Shown: in pieces, positions 24,500 to 37,440 of the stretch | How positions within the stretch are numbered: the stretch's first letter is position 1 | Layout: the number at the start of each line of letters is the position of its first letter | Assembly: GCA_905250125.1 (NCBI GenBank) | Contig: CAJNOL010000219.1 | Coordinates: 124,001-188,000, forward strand | From: Rotaria sordida | Taxonomy: Eukaryota > Rotifera > Eurotatoria > Philodinida > Philodinidae | Length of the DNA stretch: 64,000 bases | Direction of reading: 5' to 3' | Program-made: the position numbers and the translations under genes | The notes under the pieces: generated by a model | The model's database searches: none | What the model was told of the DNA's origin: nothing | Seen by the model: the letters and a program-made list of their open reading frames with translations, nothing else

Positions 24500-27400
24500 A
24501 ATTTATAAATATACATGTGTGTATGCCAATTTTTTGTTAGTTTTTGTTTATACAAAAAAAAAGAAAAAATTTTAAGTTATAAAGGAATATTCTTTAACTT
24601 GTATGTTCACTATTCATATATTTTATAGGCATAAGTAAACAAACTTTGTGCACTACAGAACGGAATATGCTATGACAGGTTGACATTTGTCAATAGTAAT
24701 TATTTAAATAGAGCTTTTGGTAAATTTTTCATTATTTTTTAGAAAAAAATGCTCCTATTCATTTACACGCCAAATTTATATCGTTGAAAAGCTGCAACGT
24801 ATTCCTTGTTATTAACATTAAACAAATTGTTAAATGGTCATATTCCTTAGATAATACCCATTTGCTTATTAATCTTCTTCAAAGCCTACTTTTCTTTTTT
24901 AATTATTGAATAGGTTCTGACAGTTGATGTGAATAGAAATAGATATAACAGTGACATGGAACAGACATCACGATTAAGTATGTCATCAAATATCTATCAC
25001 AGAAACAGGTGAACTATTTCATCATGTAAAGTTCTATTTTATCATATAGAGTTCACAGATCCTTGAGCACCTAAATTCATAATAATAAGAAAGTTAAAAA
25101 GTACGATAAAAAAATTTAAAAAAAATATTTTCAAATCATAGTATTTAAATTAGAAGAGAATCAATTGGATAACAAGTTCACCTTTTCTGTTAATTTTCAA
25201 AATATTTGATTAAAATTATTTCAATAAGAAATTAATTATCTTGTATTTCATGTTAATCAACTTGATTAAATCAATATCTTTCTTTGAATTATTCATCCTT
25301 TTTCAAAATAAGTTGCACACATACCAAATAACAACCGTCCCATGGTGCGACAATGAATGTTATAGATAAAATTGATTTATTCGTAGATTAAAGAAAAGAC
25401 ATAATCATATCGAAGGATTAACTGATTTCTTTTTTTTTTTACATAAACATGTTATTATTATTATTATTATCATTGTTTTATCTAGCATCAAGGTCGAGAG
25501 CGGACGAACTCTTCCGGGATATTGAATTCGTTCTCCCTTGGAGTCTATGGTTAATGGACTGAATACTAACGGACGAACTGTAAAAAACGGATTGTGTTTA
25601 TTTCATTTTTTTTTTGAGGAACTTAAACACAGTCTAAAGGCTATATTTTAGGCTCCTTCGATGAAGAATGTCTTATTTTGGAAATCTATCAACTTTGGTT
25701 TCCGGAAAAAGATTTTTTTTTTGTCGGTACTAAATTGAAACTATTAACATGTATGCAGTCTTTCAACTGCTGATGTCATGAAGCAGAAAAACGAAATCAA
25801 TCAAAACTCTTAATGTCCGATTCACTGAATTTTTAAATATGTGCTTAGATTTCTCATAAAATTCTGTAGTTTTTGATGTATGTTATAGAATTTCAAGTGA
25901 AATGTTTCTCAAGAAAACATTGTCAAGAAAAAATAAATGTAAAAGATATTGACAGTGCTTCGTTTCTTCTATTCGTATTATATTGTTTGTTTTCTTTTCG
26001 ATTCAAAATTATCGAAATGTTTTACTCGTTTAGTTTAACAGTTGTATAATTTTATTTAGAATTAAATTCAACATTTGAAGACGTAATAATAAAAATTTCA
26101 TTTTCTCCCGATAAAAACAAAAAGAACCAGATTCGTGAGAAGGTCATAAGGTTATAGAATTGAAAATTCTAAATCTATTCTAGCATTGCACTGGATAAAC
26201 ATAGACTTGAGCAAATCAATGTTTGCAAACACTATAAGATCACAGTTGGGCAATTGAGTTAGTATTGAAATTTTCAGTTTGCTTTTGAAAAGAAAAAACT
26301 TATCCTAGAAATAAACTTGATGAATTTGTTGAACGAAAAATTTTCTATCAAATGAGTATAGAACAGCATCTATAGACCGTACTGAGATTCTTTGAACAAA
26401 ACAGAAAAGAAAACACAATTGGCCCTTAAAATGTCTACTTATGTGTTTGCCCTTCCTCAAGAAAATAGGTATTTCCTCTATTAGAGTCTCAAATTGCTTC
26501 TCCGGAAGAAAAAAATCTGGATAAAACACTGATGATCATTGAATATTCACGAAACCAAAATTAGATCAGCAATTAGTCAAGACTTATTTGTTTCTATTTT
26601 ATTGTCATATATCGTATAACTTCCCTTCATCATTAACGATCAAAAAGGAAATCACTATTGTCCTATATGAAAAACTTATTAATGATTAGCTTATTAATTT
26701 CCTTTGTATAGTTTATTTATATCGACCTTGTAAAACTCCATTAATAATTAAATAATATAGATTATCCATAATATGTTTACTAAGCATATTCATTGCCGAT
26801 TATATAGTCATTCTAACACAAGTTATTAATATGTCTCATTCATAACTAAATTCAATGAATTTCTGATTACTTTATTAGTCAACTTGTCTTTACAAAAGAC
26901 TTGGTCGTATAGGTCGTCCTAATCGTTACGATGAATAGGTCCTTCTTTTTTGTTTGGATTCATCCTAAAAATATAGAATACTAATAAGAGTAGAAAAAGA
27001 GAGAACGAGTGAGAACAAATCCCCGATGACGATACAATGAATGAGAAAACCATTATTCTTTTTGGTATTCTATACTTGTATGTACTCAATAGTTTGTCTA
27101 TAATAGTATCCAATACTATCATCATCGATTTAATAGTGAATGTTATGACTTACTATTGTTATTTAAAGTAACGACTAAGGCTAATTAAAATAAAATTATG
27201 TCCAATCAGAATTATATTCTTTTATTTTATGAATACATGTTTAGTATAGAAACTTAAGAATACATGAAGTTTTTTGTATATTTATTCTTTCAACAACGCA
27301 TAGTTAGTCTTTATATTCAAATATGTTTCTTCCGAGTATGACTTTTGGCAAAGGAGTATTTTGTATTATCTTGTTCTTTAACTATTTCTTTTTTTCTTTT

Positions 27401-30211
27401 TTTCTTTTTTTCTTTTAGTCATCCATCTCCCTATTATTATTGCGTGTCAATTACATTCTGTGTTCATCATATGAAAGAGCGGGAAGAGAAGATGAAGATG
27501 AAGCGTAGTAATATGCTTGTAGAAAAGAACAGAAGGAAAAGTGAAATAAAAAAAACCTTTTCTTTCTTCTAATAGGATAAAGTAAATAAATATATATATA
27601 TACATATATATTTGTTTTATTGCTTCAGTTATTATTATGTGTAAGTATATCATTTATTGAACTTTTATTTTATGTGCAATCAACATGAAAATAATTTAGA
27701 AATAGAGAAATTCTTTTGATTGAATTGAACACATATTCATCGATAACAAACATACTTATTTTTTCAAGGACAAAACACTCATAGAGATATGTATATATAT
27801 ACATATATACAGATTAAATTGAAAAAGTTTGATGCTAAGTGGAAAATAGACGTTAGCACTTGCACAAACACTTGACGTTTCGGGAGTGTATGACGTATAG
27901 GAAGTGCATTATCAGAAAAGCCTACGTCTATCGAATAAATATTAAGCGATAGCGACGGAAAAATCATAAATACATGTCATAGGAATGTTTAGATAAATGG
28001 CTTTTATATGTCGAATTCAATACATATTTTTCAAATTTATAAAAAAAATCAAGAAGAAAAAGTAAGTAATTGTTTGTATGGTTTTTAAATATTTTGCATG
28101 ACTGATAATATTAAGAAATTGTTAGCATTAATACTTACATTAATATTTAAATGATAGTTCATTTTTCTGCTTAACATCTGTTGTAATTTCAAAGATAGGT
28201 AGGGTTTCAGAAAAACAAACAAAAATAGTATGAACTGGGAATGACTTAGATACGTCATAGGCATATAGCTTCTTCGAATAAAAGCCCTCGTGTTTTTTTC
28301 TGATTGTTTACATATTAATGACATCAATCTCAAACAGATATGTCTGTGACTTTTCTCGACATAATAACACGCTCATTTCACTTCGTATCAACTATCTTCG
28401 CATACTAGAAGCCACTTGGATATTTATCGAATCATGTTAGATGATAGTGTAGTGCAAGACACTTATATATATATAGATATCTAAAAAAAATGTCATTAAA
28501 GAGAAACAGAAAGCGTAGAAATTACATACAAGGTTTTTATTTCGTAACAGTTCGCTATAGTTGTTTAATTTCAGCTTAGTGCATCTCTGTTCTTTTGAAT
28601 TATTTCAAGATGTATCTTAAAATAGCGTAAATTAAACAAAATGTCAAGTATACGAATCAAAAGAAATATGCTGTTTTACATGCATAAGTCGTTCTCAAAT
28701 ATAAATTTCATTTATATTTAATAAATAATGTATTTAATGTGAAAGATCTAAACATAGACATTTGAAAGTAATAAAGAGTGAAACAAGTTAAAATATACGT
28801 AGTTGAATAGAGAATAAAAAAATTCTATAATTTATTTTATTTCTTTTCTTCTTGGAGCTTTTCTTTTTAAGCTAATAATATATTTATTGAATATATATTG
28901 TTGTCGATCTACAAATAGATCAAGATTAAAACTCAAGAAGAAGCCTACAGATCATTCTTCTTATCTTATGGAGAAAATTTTTTCATGCTTTCTATGATGC
29001 AGTATTTATGCCAACTTGACTTTTCTGCTGCTAGCTATATGAACATTTATCATTATTGACATGATTTTTTTCGTAATAGAGTTAGATGGTTAGATCAAAT
29101 AAAAATGTCAAACAATGTGTTTTTCTTTTTGTCTTGTCTCGTATTCAAAATTAACAAAAAAGACAAAACGATATGTTCAATGCTTTGATGGAACTCAAAT
29201 CAGGCACATAACATCATCCATGTTCACAGATATATACGGAAGAAAATATAGCCAAAAGCTAAGTCGAATCGTGTCAAATGTCGGGTTTATTCTTCTTCTT
29301 TCTGCTTTTTTTTCCTTTTCTATGTCGACATGAGCAAAACATGATGTTGATGATGATAATTTTTGCGTCGCATAAAATATATTATAAGAGAAGCAATTTT
29401 CTGCAGGAATTTCTTGCCTATTCACCTGTAATATGAAAAAGCTTGAGATTAATTCATTGACGAAGAATAATTAAGTACGGATTGGCTTTTAAGATTCATT
29501 ATGAGAAAAAAAAAGTCAGCAACAACGTAAAAATAATAATGCATCCTTTTATTTAATAAATCCGGATATCATGTTTTTTTATATTGAATACTAGTTGATT
29601 ATTTTTCTAAAAAGTCAGTTCTTTTTTTTTTTTCTATTGAGATCATAGAAAAGACATGGTTGTGTGTATAGCTTAATAAAAAGAATTCGAATAACATGAG
29701 GGAGTGAAGTGTTTATCGTTTTTTTTTTCTCCAATAACAAATTTTTCTTTTTAAAAGAATCTCAAGTAGATTCTCTGTCATATGAGAAAGCTTTTAAACT
29801 GTTATCATGTGTCAGTCAACTTATTCAACAAGTTAATTGGTTCGTAACAATGAACACCGATTTTTTTCTTTCTAAAGTTGTACGGTAGACTGAACATGCG
29901 AATCTTTGTCTTTTATATGTACCTCTAATGTATGTATTATCTTTGTTTTATCGATAGTGAATTGAGTCAAGTGGAAGAAAAAAAAAGAATATAAATAATG
30001 CTTTTAGATATTTTATTACACGATTCTTTTTTGATGAAAATAGTCATACGCAATGTGCTATTTTTTATTTTCCATATTAATTGTCTGTTTCTTGCTCTGT
30101 TTTTTAATCAACGGCCTACATATTTATATATATAGATCTAGATATATTTGTTTTGTACTGTATGCTACTTGTTAGATGAAAAAAATTTTTTTTTCTCTGT
30201 AGATTGAAATA
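24500..30211. other. Gene-poor region of about 5.7 kb
   Basis: I see no supported gene. It contains AT-rich sequence, an ATT microsatellite near 25448-25470, a pyrimidine-rich tract with repeated CTTTTTTT near 27387-27418 and TA runs near 27591-27611, 27790-27810 and 28465-28480. Short frames (26305, 26919, 27345, 28085, 29115 and others) show no domain, no splice-consistent extension and low-complexity composition. Confidence 0.5.
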
Positions 30212-31345
30212 ATGAATACAACAATTGATACTGATGATGATATTAATGGAAGTCTTGTTGATGATTGGGAAACTTATAGAGCTTATACACGATTTTATTA
30301 CATAACAGATGAAGTTTTTCAATATGCTAACCCAATATTAATTCTTATTGGTAAGTCTATTATTTTTAATTTATATGAAAAAAATTGAATCTTTTTTTGT
30401 TTTATTTAAGGTATTCCAACACATGCATTATCTATGGTAATATTTCTTCGTAAACGTATGCGTCGTTATCCGGTGTCTGTATTTATGGCAATGTTATCAT
30501 TAGCAAATATTCTTATTCTGGCTGGTCCAGTAACCATGCAATGGCTCAATCATAAAGTGTTTATTGGTTTTGTTGTAACCGGTTCACGATTTATATGTGC
30601 ATTTCATGTTTATATTGATTTAGTTGGTTCATCAATTAATTCTTGGCTTATATTAATGATTGCTGGTGAACGTTATTTATCTGTAACAAAACCATTTTTA
30701 ATTCGAACAAGTTTTAATCGTCGACAAGCATGGATTATTGTCTTTAGTGTATTTTTAACTGCACTTATATCACCACTTGGTCTTGCTATAGTTGCATCAA
30801 AAGTTGACGATTGTCTTTTATTTTTTTCTAAGACATATCAAATAATTGGCTCAATACAAATTTTTTTTATTTATGTTTTACCATCAATATTTATATTAAC
30901 ATTAAGTATAATAACAATACAAAAATTAAGGAATCGTATACGTACAAGTGGAACTAGACGTATACATATTAGTGTTATGTTAATTGCTGTTTCATTTTCA
31001 TTTATAACATTTACCATGCCATATCAAGTATGTTGGTATTGGTTATTTTCAACTGCAATTGGTAGTGTAAAATTAAATCTGAAAGTTAATATAATTAATA
31101 TTGGTTCTCGTTATTTATCATTAACAATACGAAATTTAAATTATACATTAAATTTCTTTTTATATTCTTTAACATCAACTGTGTTTCTTAAAGAAGTGTT
31201 TACAATAGCACATTGTAATTATTTTCTTAATGAAACATTTCTTGGGCGTAATTCAACATTTCGTAGTATATGTAGTTTTTTTACTGCATCCGATGAACAA
31301 CGTGAACAACAACCAATAAATACATCTACTGATCGCCGCAAATCA

Positions 31346-31395
<50 letters not shown>

Positions 31396-31744
31396 TAATA
31401 ATAATGTGAACAATCATAATTATCAAAGTTTTTCCAACCATTTACATTCAAATAGAAATTCTCTTACAAGTGATAGTGAAAAATTGACTAATCAGTTTTT
31501 AAATGGACATCTTACTTTAGATACAAATAAAACAAATGTATCAATTAATTTAAAACCATTAACGACAAAGTCTAAACAAAAAAAATTAAAATGGAATTTA
31601 AAACCAACATGTAAAAGTTTATCATCAAGTCATTTAAATGATGATGATGATGATCAACAACAGCAACAACAACAACAGCGGCAGCAGCAGCAACAACAAT
31701 CATCATCATCAAATATTCATGAAATAAATAATAAAGTACATTAA
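30212..31744 (+). CDS. Rhodopsin-family G protein-coupled receptor
   Basis: Two exons (30212-30350, 30411-31744) encode 490 residues with seven membrane spans. The N-terminus has glycosylation sites NTT (2-4) and NGS (12-14). The conserved disulphide pair is Cys109 (end of loop 1/TM3) and Cys181 (extracellular loop 2). The TM3 DRY motif appears as GERY (R134), and the TM7 NPxxY motif as NFFLY (294-298). The pattern resembles invertebrate peptide or FMRFamide-like receptors, but the ligand cannot be told. The long cytoplasmic tail carries a run of about 20 Asn encoded by (AAT)n, an Asp run and interrupted Gln runs; these are probably length-variable. An acceptor-like CTCTGTAG precedes the ATG by 9 bases. 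A GT microsatellite follows the stop. Confidence 0.88.
31344..31408 (+). repeat. (AAT)n trinucleotide repeat in coding sequence
   Basis: Near-uninterrupted AAT repeats with two AAC units encode a polyasparagine run in the GPCR tail. The reverse strand reads as a poly-Leu frame, which is a shadow. Confidence 0.9.
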
Positions 31745-31767
31745 AAAACTAATATATATTTTATTGT

Positions 31768-31793
<26 letters not shown>
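31768..31793. repeat. (GT)n microsatellite
   Basis: About a dozen GT units just after the GPCR stop codon, within the probable 3' UTR. Confidence 0.9.
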
Positions 31794-31798
<5 letters not shown>

Positions 31799-32437
31799 CA
31801 ATTGATTTTGTTTCTGTTTTCCGTTCACTTGTTTCACATTGATACTAAAAATTAAGGATTATTTGTTGTTGTTCTACAAATCCAAAATGAAGTATATAAT
31901 ATCACAGATATTGTTATGTTTTGTCACGGTCATGATTATCAATAATCACATGAGCAATATAATTAGAATTATTAGAAAATCATAAGATTATATAACCTGG
32001 ATGAAGCTTTCGAATGTATCATCTTTTAGTATTGTTTTTCTATGAAAATCAAAAAATAACCTTTTAATTACTAAATTACTTGATGTTTTATGAATCGATG
32101 AAACGGATCATTCAACTTTTTCAATTGCTAAGATTGAATGATTGCACATGCTGTTTATTCTTCTACTTTTAAACCATATCGACTAGATAAGCTATCTTGT
32201 GTGTTTTCGGCGACGCAAAGAATTTTTTTCTGTGGGTGGGCTCAGCCTTTCCCTTTTTTACAATATTGTTAAAGATAATGCAAATTTTGCATTGTGGAAA
32301 CATTCTTGCAGAAAAACTAATCAAATAATTATTGAGAGTCATGACTAGATGATTCATAGACCCTACAGCTATTATTCATCTAGCTACATATTTATGTTCG
32401 TCTCGTCATGTGTGATAGTAGCAGCCATATCAATTAG
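31794..32437. other. Intergenic, no gene seen
   Basis: AT-rich flank between the GPCR and the repeat-rich block; no supported gene or structure. Confidence 0.4.
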
Positions 32438-33275
32438 CTAACAAGGAAACCTCTTCAGCGGCTTCCTTCTGGTTTCAATGATTTTTTTGCCTATGTGGCT
32501 TCGTTCTGTCCTGAAGAACAGAACAGAACAGTAAGAATTTTTATTTTGACTTTTGAATCACCAAAGTACATATTAGTTTATTAGTTATCTTATAGCTAAT
32601 TTGTTTCGTATCACTTTTAAACACAACAACTAAAGTTGTCAATAATGACTAATATTTATAAACAAAAGAAAATATAAAAATATCTTGATTTATTACTTTA
32701 ATGATACATTCATCACAGGAAACAAATATAAAAAAATATGAACTTGCGGGGTTTCATTATCGTTGCCTTCACATATAGTGAATACTATTAATAGAAAGAA
32801 ATAAAATAATGAAAAAGTACTCGATAACAAAAATCATACTAAGAAAAAGAAAACATACAAAAAATAGAGATGGGAACAAGACAACGTTTTCTGTCCTGTC
32901 CTGTTCTACACCCTTAGTGCGACTTGATGAGCGGCAGGACAGAACATCAGGGAAGCAGAACCATCCTGTTCTATGCCCAGCTTTGATAGATACTACATAG
33001 TGTTTTCATAAAGCTCTAAAAGCGTTTAGGTTGCTATTGATATTTGACTGCGCTATCAAATTTGTAATATGTCTATTTTATTTTCTGGAGATCATAGGTT
33101 TTCAAAAAAACTCATATTTTCGAATTTGTATCCGAAACATTGCGCGCATAGAGAAGTCAACTATCACCCGATTCAAAATAAAAGGAGAGTTGTCGTTTTT
33201 TGAATAATATTTGATAGAAACAAGATAGAGATCTGTAGTTTCCACCACTCGAAAGACCAACTTCCGAGCAACAAC
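32438..33275. repeat. Half foldback element (FB-2 family) with about 490-bp insertion
   Basis: The left part (CTAACAAGGAAACCTCTTC, then GGTTTCAATGATTTTTTTGC) matches the left end of FB-2. It stops at 32494 and the match resumes at about 32988 (AGATACTACATAGTGTTTT), continuing through GCTATTGATATTTGACT and ACTCATATTTTCGAATTTG. The intervening about 32495-32987 has related purine-pyrimidine motifs at both ends (TTCTGTCCTGAAGAACAG; CAGAACCATCCTGTTCT) and looks inserted. No matching right arm is found nearby, so this copy is incomplete. Confidence 0.65.
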
Positions 33276-33530
33276 TCTTTATTAAATTTAAGTTGTCGAT
33301 AAGACATATACGTAGGTATCAGATATTATTCCGACTTTTCTACATTCATGCCATTTTTAGAATTTACATTGAATACTTTAGTTTATAAGTTAATCAGAAA
33401 GTCCAAAGAATCCTTTATAGAACACGCAAGCTGCAGATTACTATCTATTATCGTTGAGACGAGGAATCGATTTGACTAGAAGTAATCAGATGGCCCTAAG
33501 ACAGAATATTATTTTCCTTCAAGCCTCAAC

Positions 33531-34205
33531 AATATATGGAAAATACTTTATGAATCAGGCTGAACGTCACAATCTATAATGTTAAATGCTCAAAAGATAT
33601 ATGTTCTGATGGAGTCAAAAAGTACAGTATTCAAGTAAAGACGATAAATTGCGACAATGTTGAAATTTTACACGAAACATGACGTTCTATTAATGACGAC
33701 TTTCAAAATTATAGAGTTGTAAATTATCTCGTGTCCTCTGTCATATATCCTTGAAAGAGGTGAAGTAACATCAGCACATAGTCATTCTCAATATATTTAT
33801 GTTTAATCGTTGCCTTTTCGGTCAAATTATGTGACACTTATATGTATGTATACGTTTCTTCAATGTTCATGTTTCGTTGTTATTGTTGATACAACATCAT
33901 GACCACTAAGTTTCGTTTCTTTGTATTCTGAAGACACAGGATACTTCGTTCTTTCTTTGCAAATGCAAATGATTCATCACAGATGCCATGCTGATGTCGA
34001 TAATTGATATATTTTTATCATTTGACTACAGATTGCTGTCGTTTACAGAACGGCATATTTTTTGTAAAATTTCAATTTTGTCACAATTTATCGTCTCTAC
34101 TCGAATACTGTACTCTTTGATTCTATCGGAAAATATTTTTTTGGGCAGTTAAAATTATATACTGTGATGTTCAGCCTGATTAATAATGCATTTTTCCATA
34201 TATTT
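33531..34205. repeat. Foldback element FB-7 abutting a mariner
   Basis: The left arm begins ATATATGGAAAATAC and includes AATCAGGCTGAACGTCACA and GACGATAAATTGCGACAA. The right arm ends TTCCATATAT and includes TGTGATGTTCAGCCTGATT and TTGTCACAATTTATCGTC. Arms are about 190 bp with a central spacer of about 300 bp. The right end touches the left terminus of the mariner at about 34204. Confidence 0.75.
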
Positions 34206-35906
34206 AAGGCAAACCAAAAATAGTGGCAGTGACACTTTAATACCGTACAGTAGACTTTAAGAAACTTTCTTCCTATGTAGTCGGATAGAGAAAAAACTGC
34301 TCTATCTTTCTATGCTATTTGATCATACTTCAACTAATATCATAATATTAAATATTCTATAAAACCTATTTCAGAATGATATGTGCTGGTTGTATTAGAT
34401 CATATTTTATTTTCAATATGTATCATCTTCTTATTATTCTCTTTACACTCTGAATTAGCTATCGATATGTATGTATACATGTAGAGAGAACGCGTGTTTC
34501 TTTAGTTTATTGTATATGTTTAGTTTATCAGCATGTTCTTAATAGAGTTAAAGAAATAAAATTATGTGACATATAACATTGCTCATCTTTGCTTCAGTTG
34601 GATAAGAAAAATTTTCGATTTTACATTAAAGTGCGTACTGCATTCAATATTTAACCAGCAATTATTTATGATGAATTATGTACTGTTTTCGGTGGTGAGG
34701 CACCTCCTTTTAGGACTGTTGCAACATGGTCTAAATGGTTTCGCAAAGGTCGAGAAGAGATTGAAGATAAAGGATGACTTGGAAGATCTATTAGCGAGAC
34801 CACATCTGAAAATATTGAACAAGTCTACAACATTATTAATGATGATCCTTATATTACAGTAGAAGAAGTGCAAGCACAAACCGATCTTGGTCATGGCACT
34901 ATTCAACGAATAATCTCCGATCATCTGAACCATAGAAAAATTACCACTCGTTATATGCCCAAGTAGCTGACTGATTCTCAACGAGCTGAACGAATTCGAA
35001 TATGGAAAGAAAATTTAGCAAAATTCGAATCAGGTGCATGACGACTATGTGATGTGGTAACAGATGATGCGTCCTAGTTTTATCACACACAGATCGGCCG
35101 AAAATCATGAAATTCTGCATGGGTTGCGAGAGATGATTCTCTATCTAGAGTGGTTCGACAAAGTTATTTTTCTCTGAAAACCTTATTTAACACCTTTTTT
35201 AAACCAACTAGTCCTATTTTAATTCATTATGTGAAACGGGGGCAAACTATCGACCATCAATATTATATTGATTATTGTTTAAAACCACTCATTAACGACA
35301 TCAGGAAGCAAAGATCTTCATGTGGTGTTCAAGATATTAAACTTCATCATGATAACGGGCAACCACATGTTCATAAAGATATGTTGAATTATCTTGAATC
35401 TGAAGGCATCACAATAATTCCACGCCCACCTAATTCTTTTGATTTATCACTATGTGATTTTTGGTTATTTGACTTTATCAAACAAAAGCTGATCGATCAA
35501 AACAATTCAGAATCGTTGTATCGTGCTATGCTCAACTTCATGAAATCTCTAAATAAAGAAGAATATAGGAAAACATTCGATAAATGGATTCAATGGATGC
35601 AATTATGTGTGAATAACAACGATGATTACTTCGAATATTTGATGATACAGAATTTTGAAAAGAAGAAAGAGAATAACAAGAAGATGATACATATTGAAAA
35701 TAAAATATGATCTAATACAACCAACATATATCGTACCAAAATAGATTCTATAGAAAATTTAATATTATGATATTAGTTGAAGTATGATCAAATAGCATAG
35801 AAAGATAGAGCAGTTTTTTCTCTATCAGACTATATAGAAAGAAAGTTTCTGAAAGCCTACTATACGGTATTAAAGTGTCACTGCCACTACTTTTGGTATG
35901 TCCTAA
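34204..35906 (+). mobile_element. Decayed Tc1/mariner-superfamily DNA transposon
   Basis: Terminal inverted repeats of about 160 bp: ACCAAAAATAGTGGCAGTGA on the left and TCACTGCCACTACTTTTGGT on the right, continuing through GATAGAGMAAAAACTGCTC and ACTTCAACTAATATCATAAT inward. Between them, about 34660-35705 on the plus strand reads as a mariner transposase: the HTH part contains RTVATWSKWFRKGREEIEDK and a second helix-turn-helix region with EVQAQTDLGHGTIQRIISDH. The catalytic region shows VVTDDAS, HHDNGQPHVHKD and a final acidic block SFDLSLCDFWLF, a DDD-type triad. At least four in-frame stops interrupt the frame before an intact C-terminal stretch from 35150, so it is inactive. A TA target duplication could not be fixed at the ends. 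Confidence 0.88.
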
Positions 35907-36290
35907 GTGTATATATATATATATATATTTTTTTTTCTTACCTGTAAAAAAAATTTAAAAAAAATAAAAAGTGTCTTAAACTTTTGTAGTCCACTTTAGA
36001 TTATCTATCCATTATCTGCACATTCATTATGTGTTGAAATCAAGATATTGAGATCATTTTCTGAATTTGTTAAAACACTGAAAAACAAGTCTTTTGCTTT
36101 CACATGCATAATCTATGTCCACTGGAATTAAGTTATGTCTAGGTCGGCTTGCTTATTTTATTTGTTATTCAATAGTTACGAAATTTGCAGCCGAAAGAAA
36201 ATCTTAGCTGACAATTAACTACAATATTTGTGATTTATTTAACAAAGATAAATCTTATGAAAATTGTGAAAAATTTAGTAAGCATATATA
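35907..36290. other. Spacer between two transposons
   Basis: A TA microsatellite (about 35911-35928) and AT-rich sequence; no gene. Confidence 0.5.
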
Positions 36291-37285
36291 CAGGGTGATC
36301 CAAAAGTCTTGGTACCTCTCAGAAAAATTGTTCGTTCTCCCTTATAATAAACTTCAAAATGCTCAAACTTTGGTATCTTGTTCCTTGTAACATGACGAAT
36401 ATTATCCTAAATTTTCAGCTCTCTATCCTGACAAATAAAGGAGATGTATAGACTAACATCCTTGAAATCTTATTTTCTCTACGTCGCAAAAATAGTAGCT
36501 GGCGTATAATAAATGGGTCACTTTTGCATTTCATGTTTCCATCGCTTGATACGTTGTATTAAGAAAACAAAATACACTACAAGATGCAGCGTGAAAAACT
36601 CTACAATCTACACAATAAAGTGTATTTTAATTATATAGTTTTTGGTTTCATAAAAAAGCAAAACTCTATGCGATCGATGTTCGTCGTCGTAAAAAAAATC
36701 GTTTTTTCTACGCAAACGAAAGATTCGTCTTTTTTCACCCTTTTTATCACCTAATAAATTTGATTAAGAAAAAGCAAAATATATCACAAGATGCAGTGTC
36801 AAAAGCTCTACAATTTATGCAGTACAGCATATTTTAATTACGTAATTGTTGTTTTCAAAAAGAAGCACAACTCTGTACAATTAACTTAAAAATTGATCGC
36901 ACAAATTTTTGCTTTTTCTTGAAAACAACAATTGCATAATTGAAATCTGTTGTACTGTGTAGATTGTAAAGCTTTTCACCCTGCATCTTGTAATGTATTT
37001 TGTTTTCTTAATACAACGTATCAAGTGGTAGAAAAATGAAATGTAAAGACAGTTCGTTTACATGTATTATGTGCCAACCAATATTTTTGCGACATGGAGA
37101 AAATAAGATTTCAAGAATGTTAGTCTATACATCTCCTTTATTTGTCAGGATAGAGAGCTGAAAATTTAGGATAATATTCGCCATGTTACAAGGAATAAGA
37201 TACCAAAGTTTGAGCATTTTAGAGTTTACTATAAGAGAGAACGAACAGTTTTTCTGAGAGGTACCAAGACTTTTGGATCACCCTG
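36291..37285. mobile_element. 995-bp mariner-type foldback element FB-9 with TA target duplication
   Basis: The ends read CAGGGTGATCCAAAAGTCTT and AAGACTTTTGGATCACCCTG, flanked by TA on both sides (36289-36290 and 37286-37287). Arms pair for more than 250 bp (GGTATCTTGTTCCTTGTAAC with GTTACAAGGAATAAGATACC). The middle holds degenerate direct and inverted copies of a further unit (AAAATACACTACAAGATGCA; AAAATATATCACAAGATGCA). The terminal motif and TA flanks fit a non-autonomous mariner-like element. There is no transposase. Confidence 0.9.
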
Positions 37286-37440
37286 TATATATCAATAGTT
37301 TTGACAATATTCTGTTTGTCAAAGTGGAATTTATTTAAGTTTAAGTCACAAATATAAATTTGACTGTGTAATGTTTTTATATTAAATATAAATCATTTTT
37401 TTAAAGCTTTTATTTAAGGCATTATTCTTGGATTTGTACT

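Noticed and set aside
24500-30211. CRISPR-like or tandem arrays in the gene-poor stretch
   Set aside because: Only simple microsatellites and pyrimidine tracts are present, with no spaced repeats, and the genome is eukaryotic.
31219-31413. Poly-leucine protein on the minus strand
   Set aside because: It is the complement of the AAT repeat inside the GPCR coding sequence.
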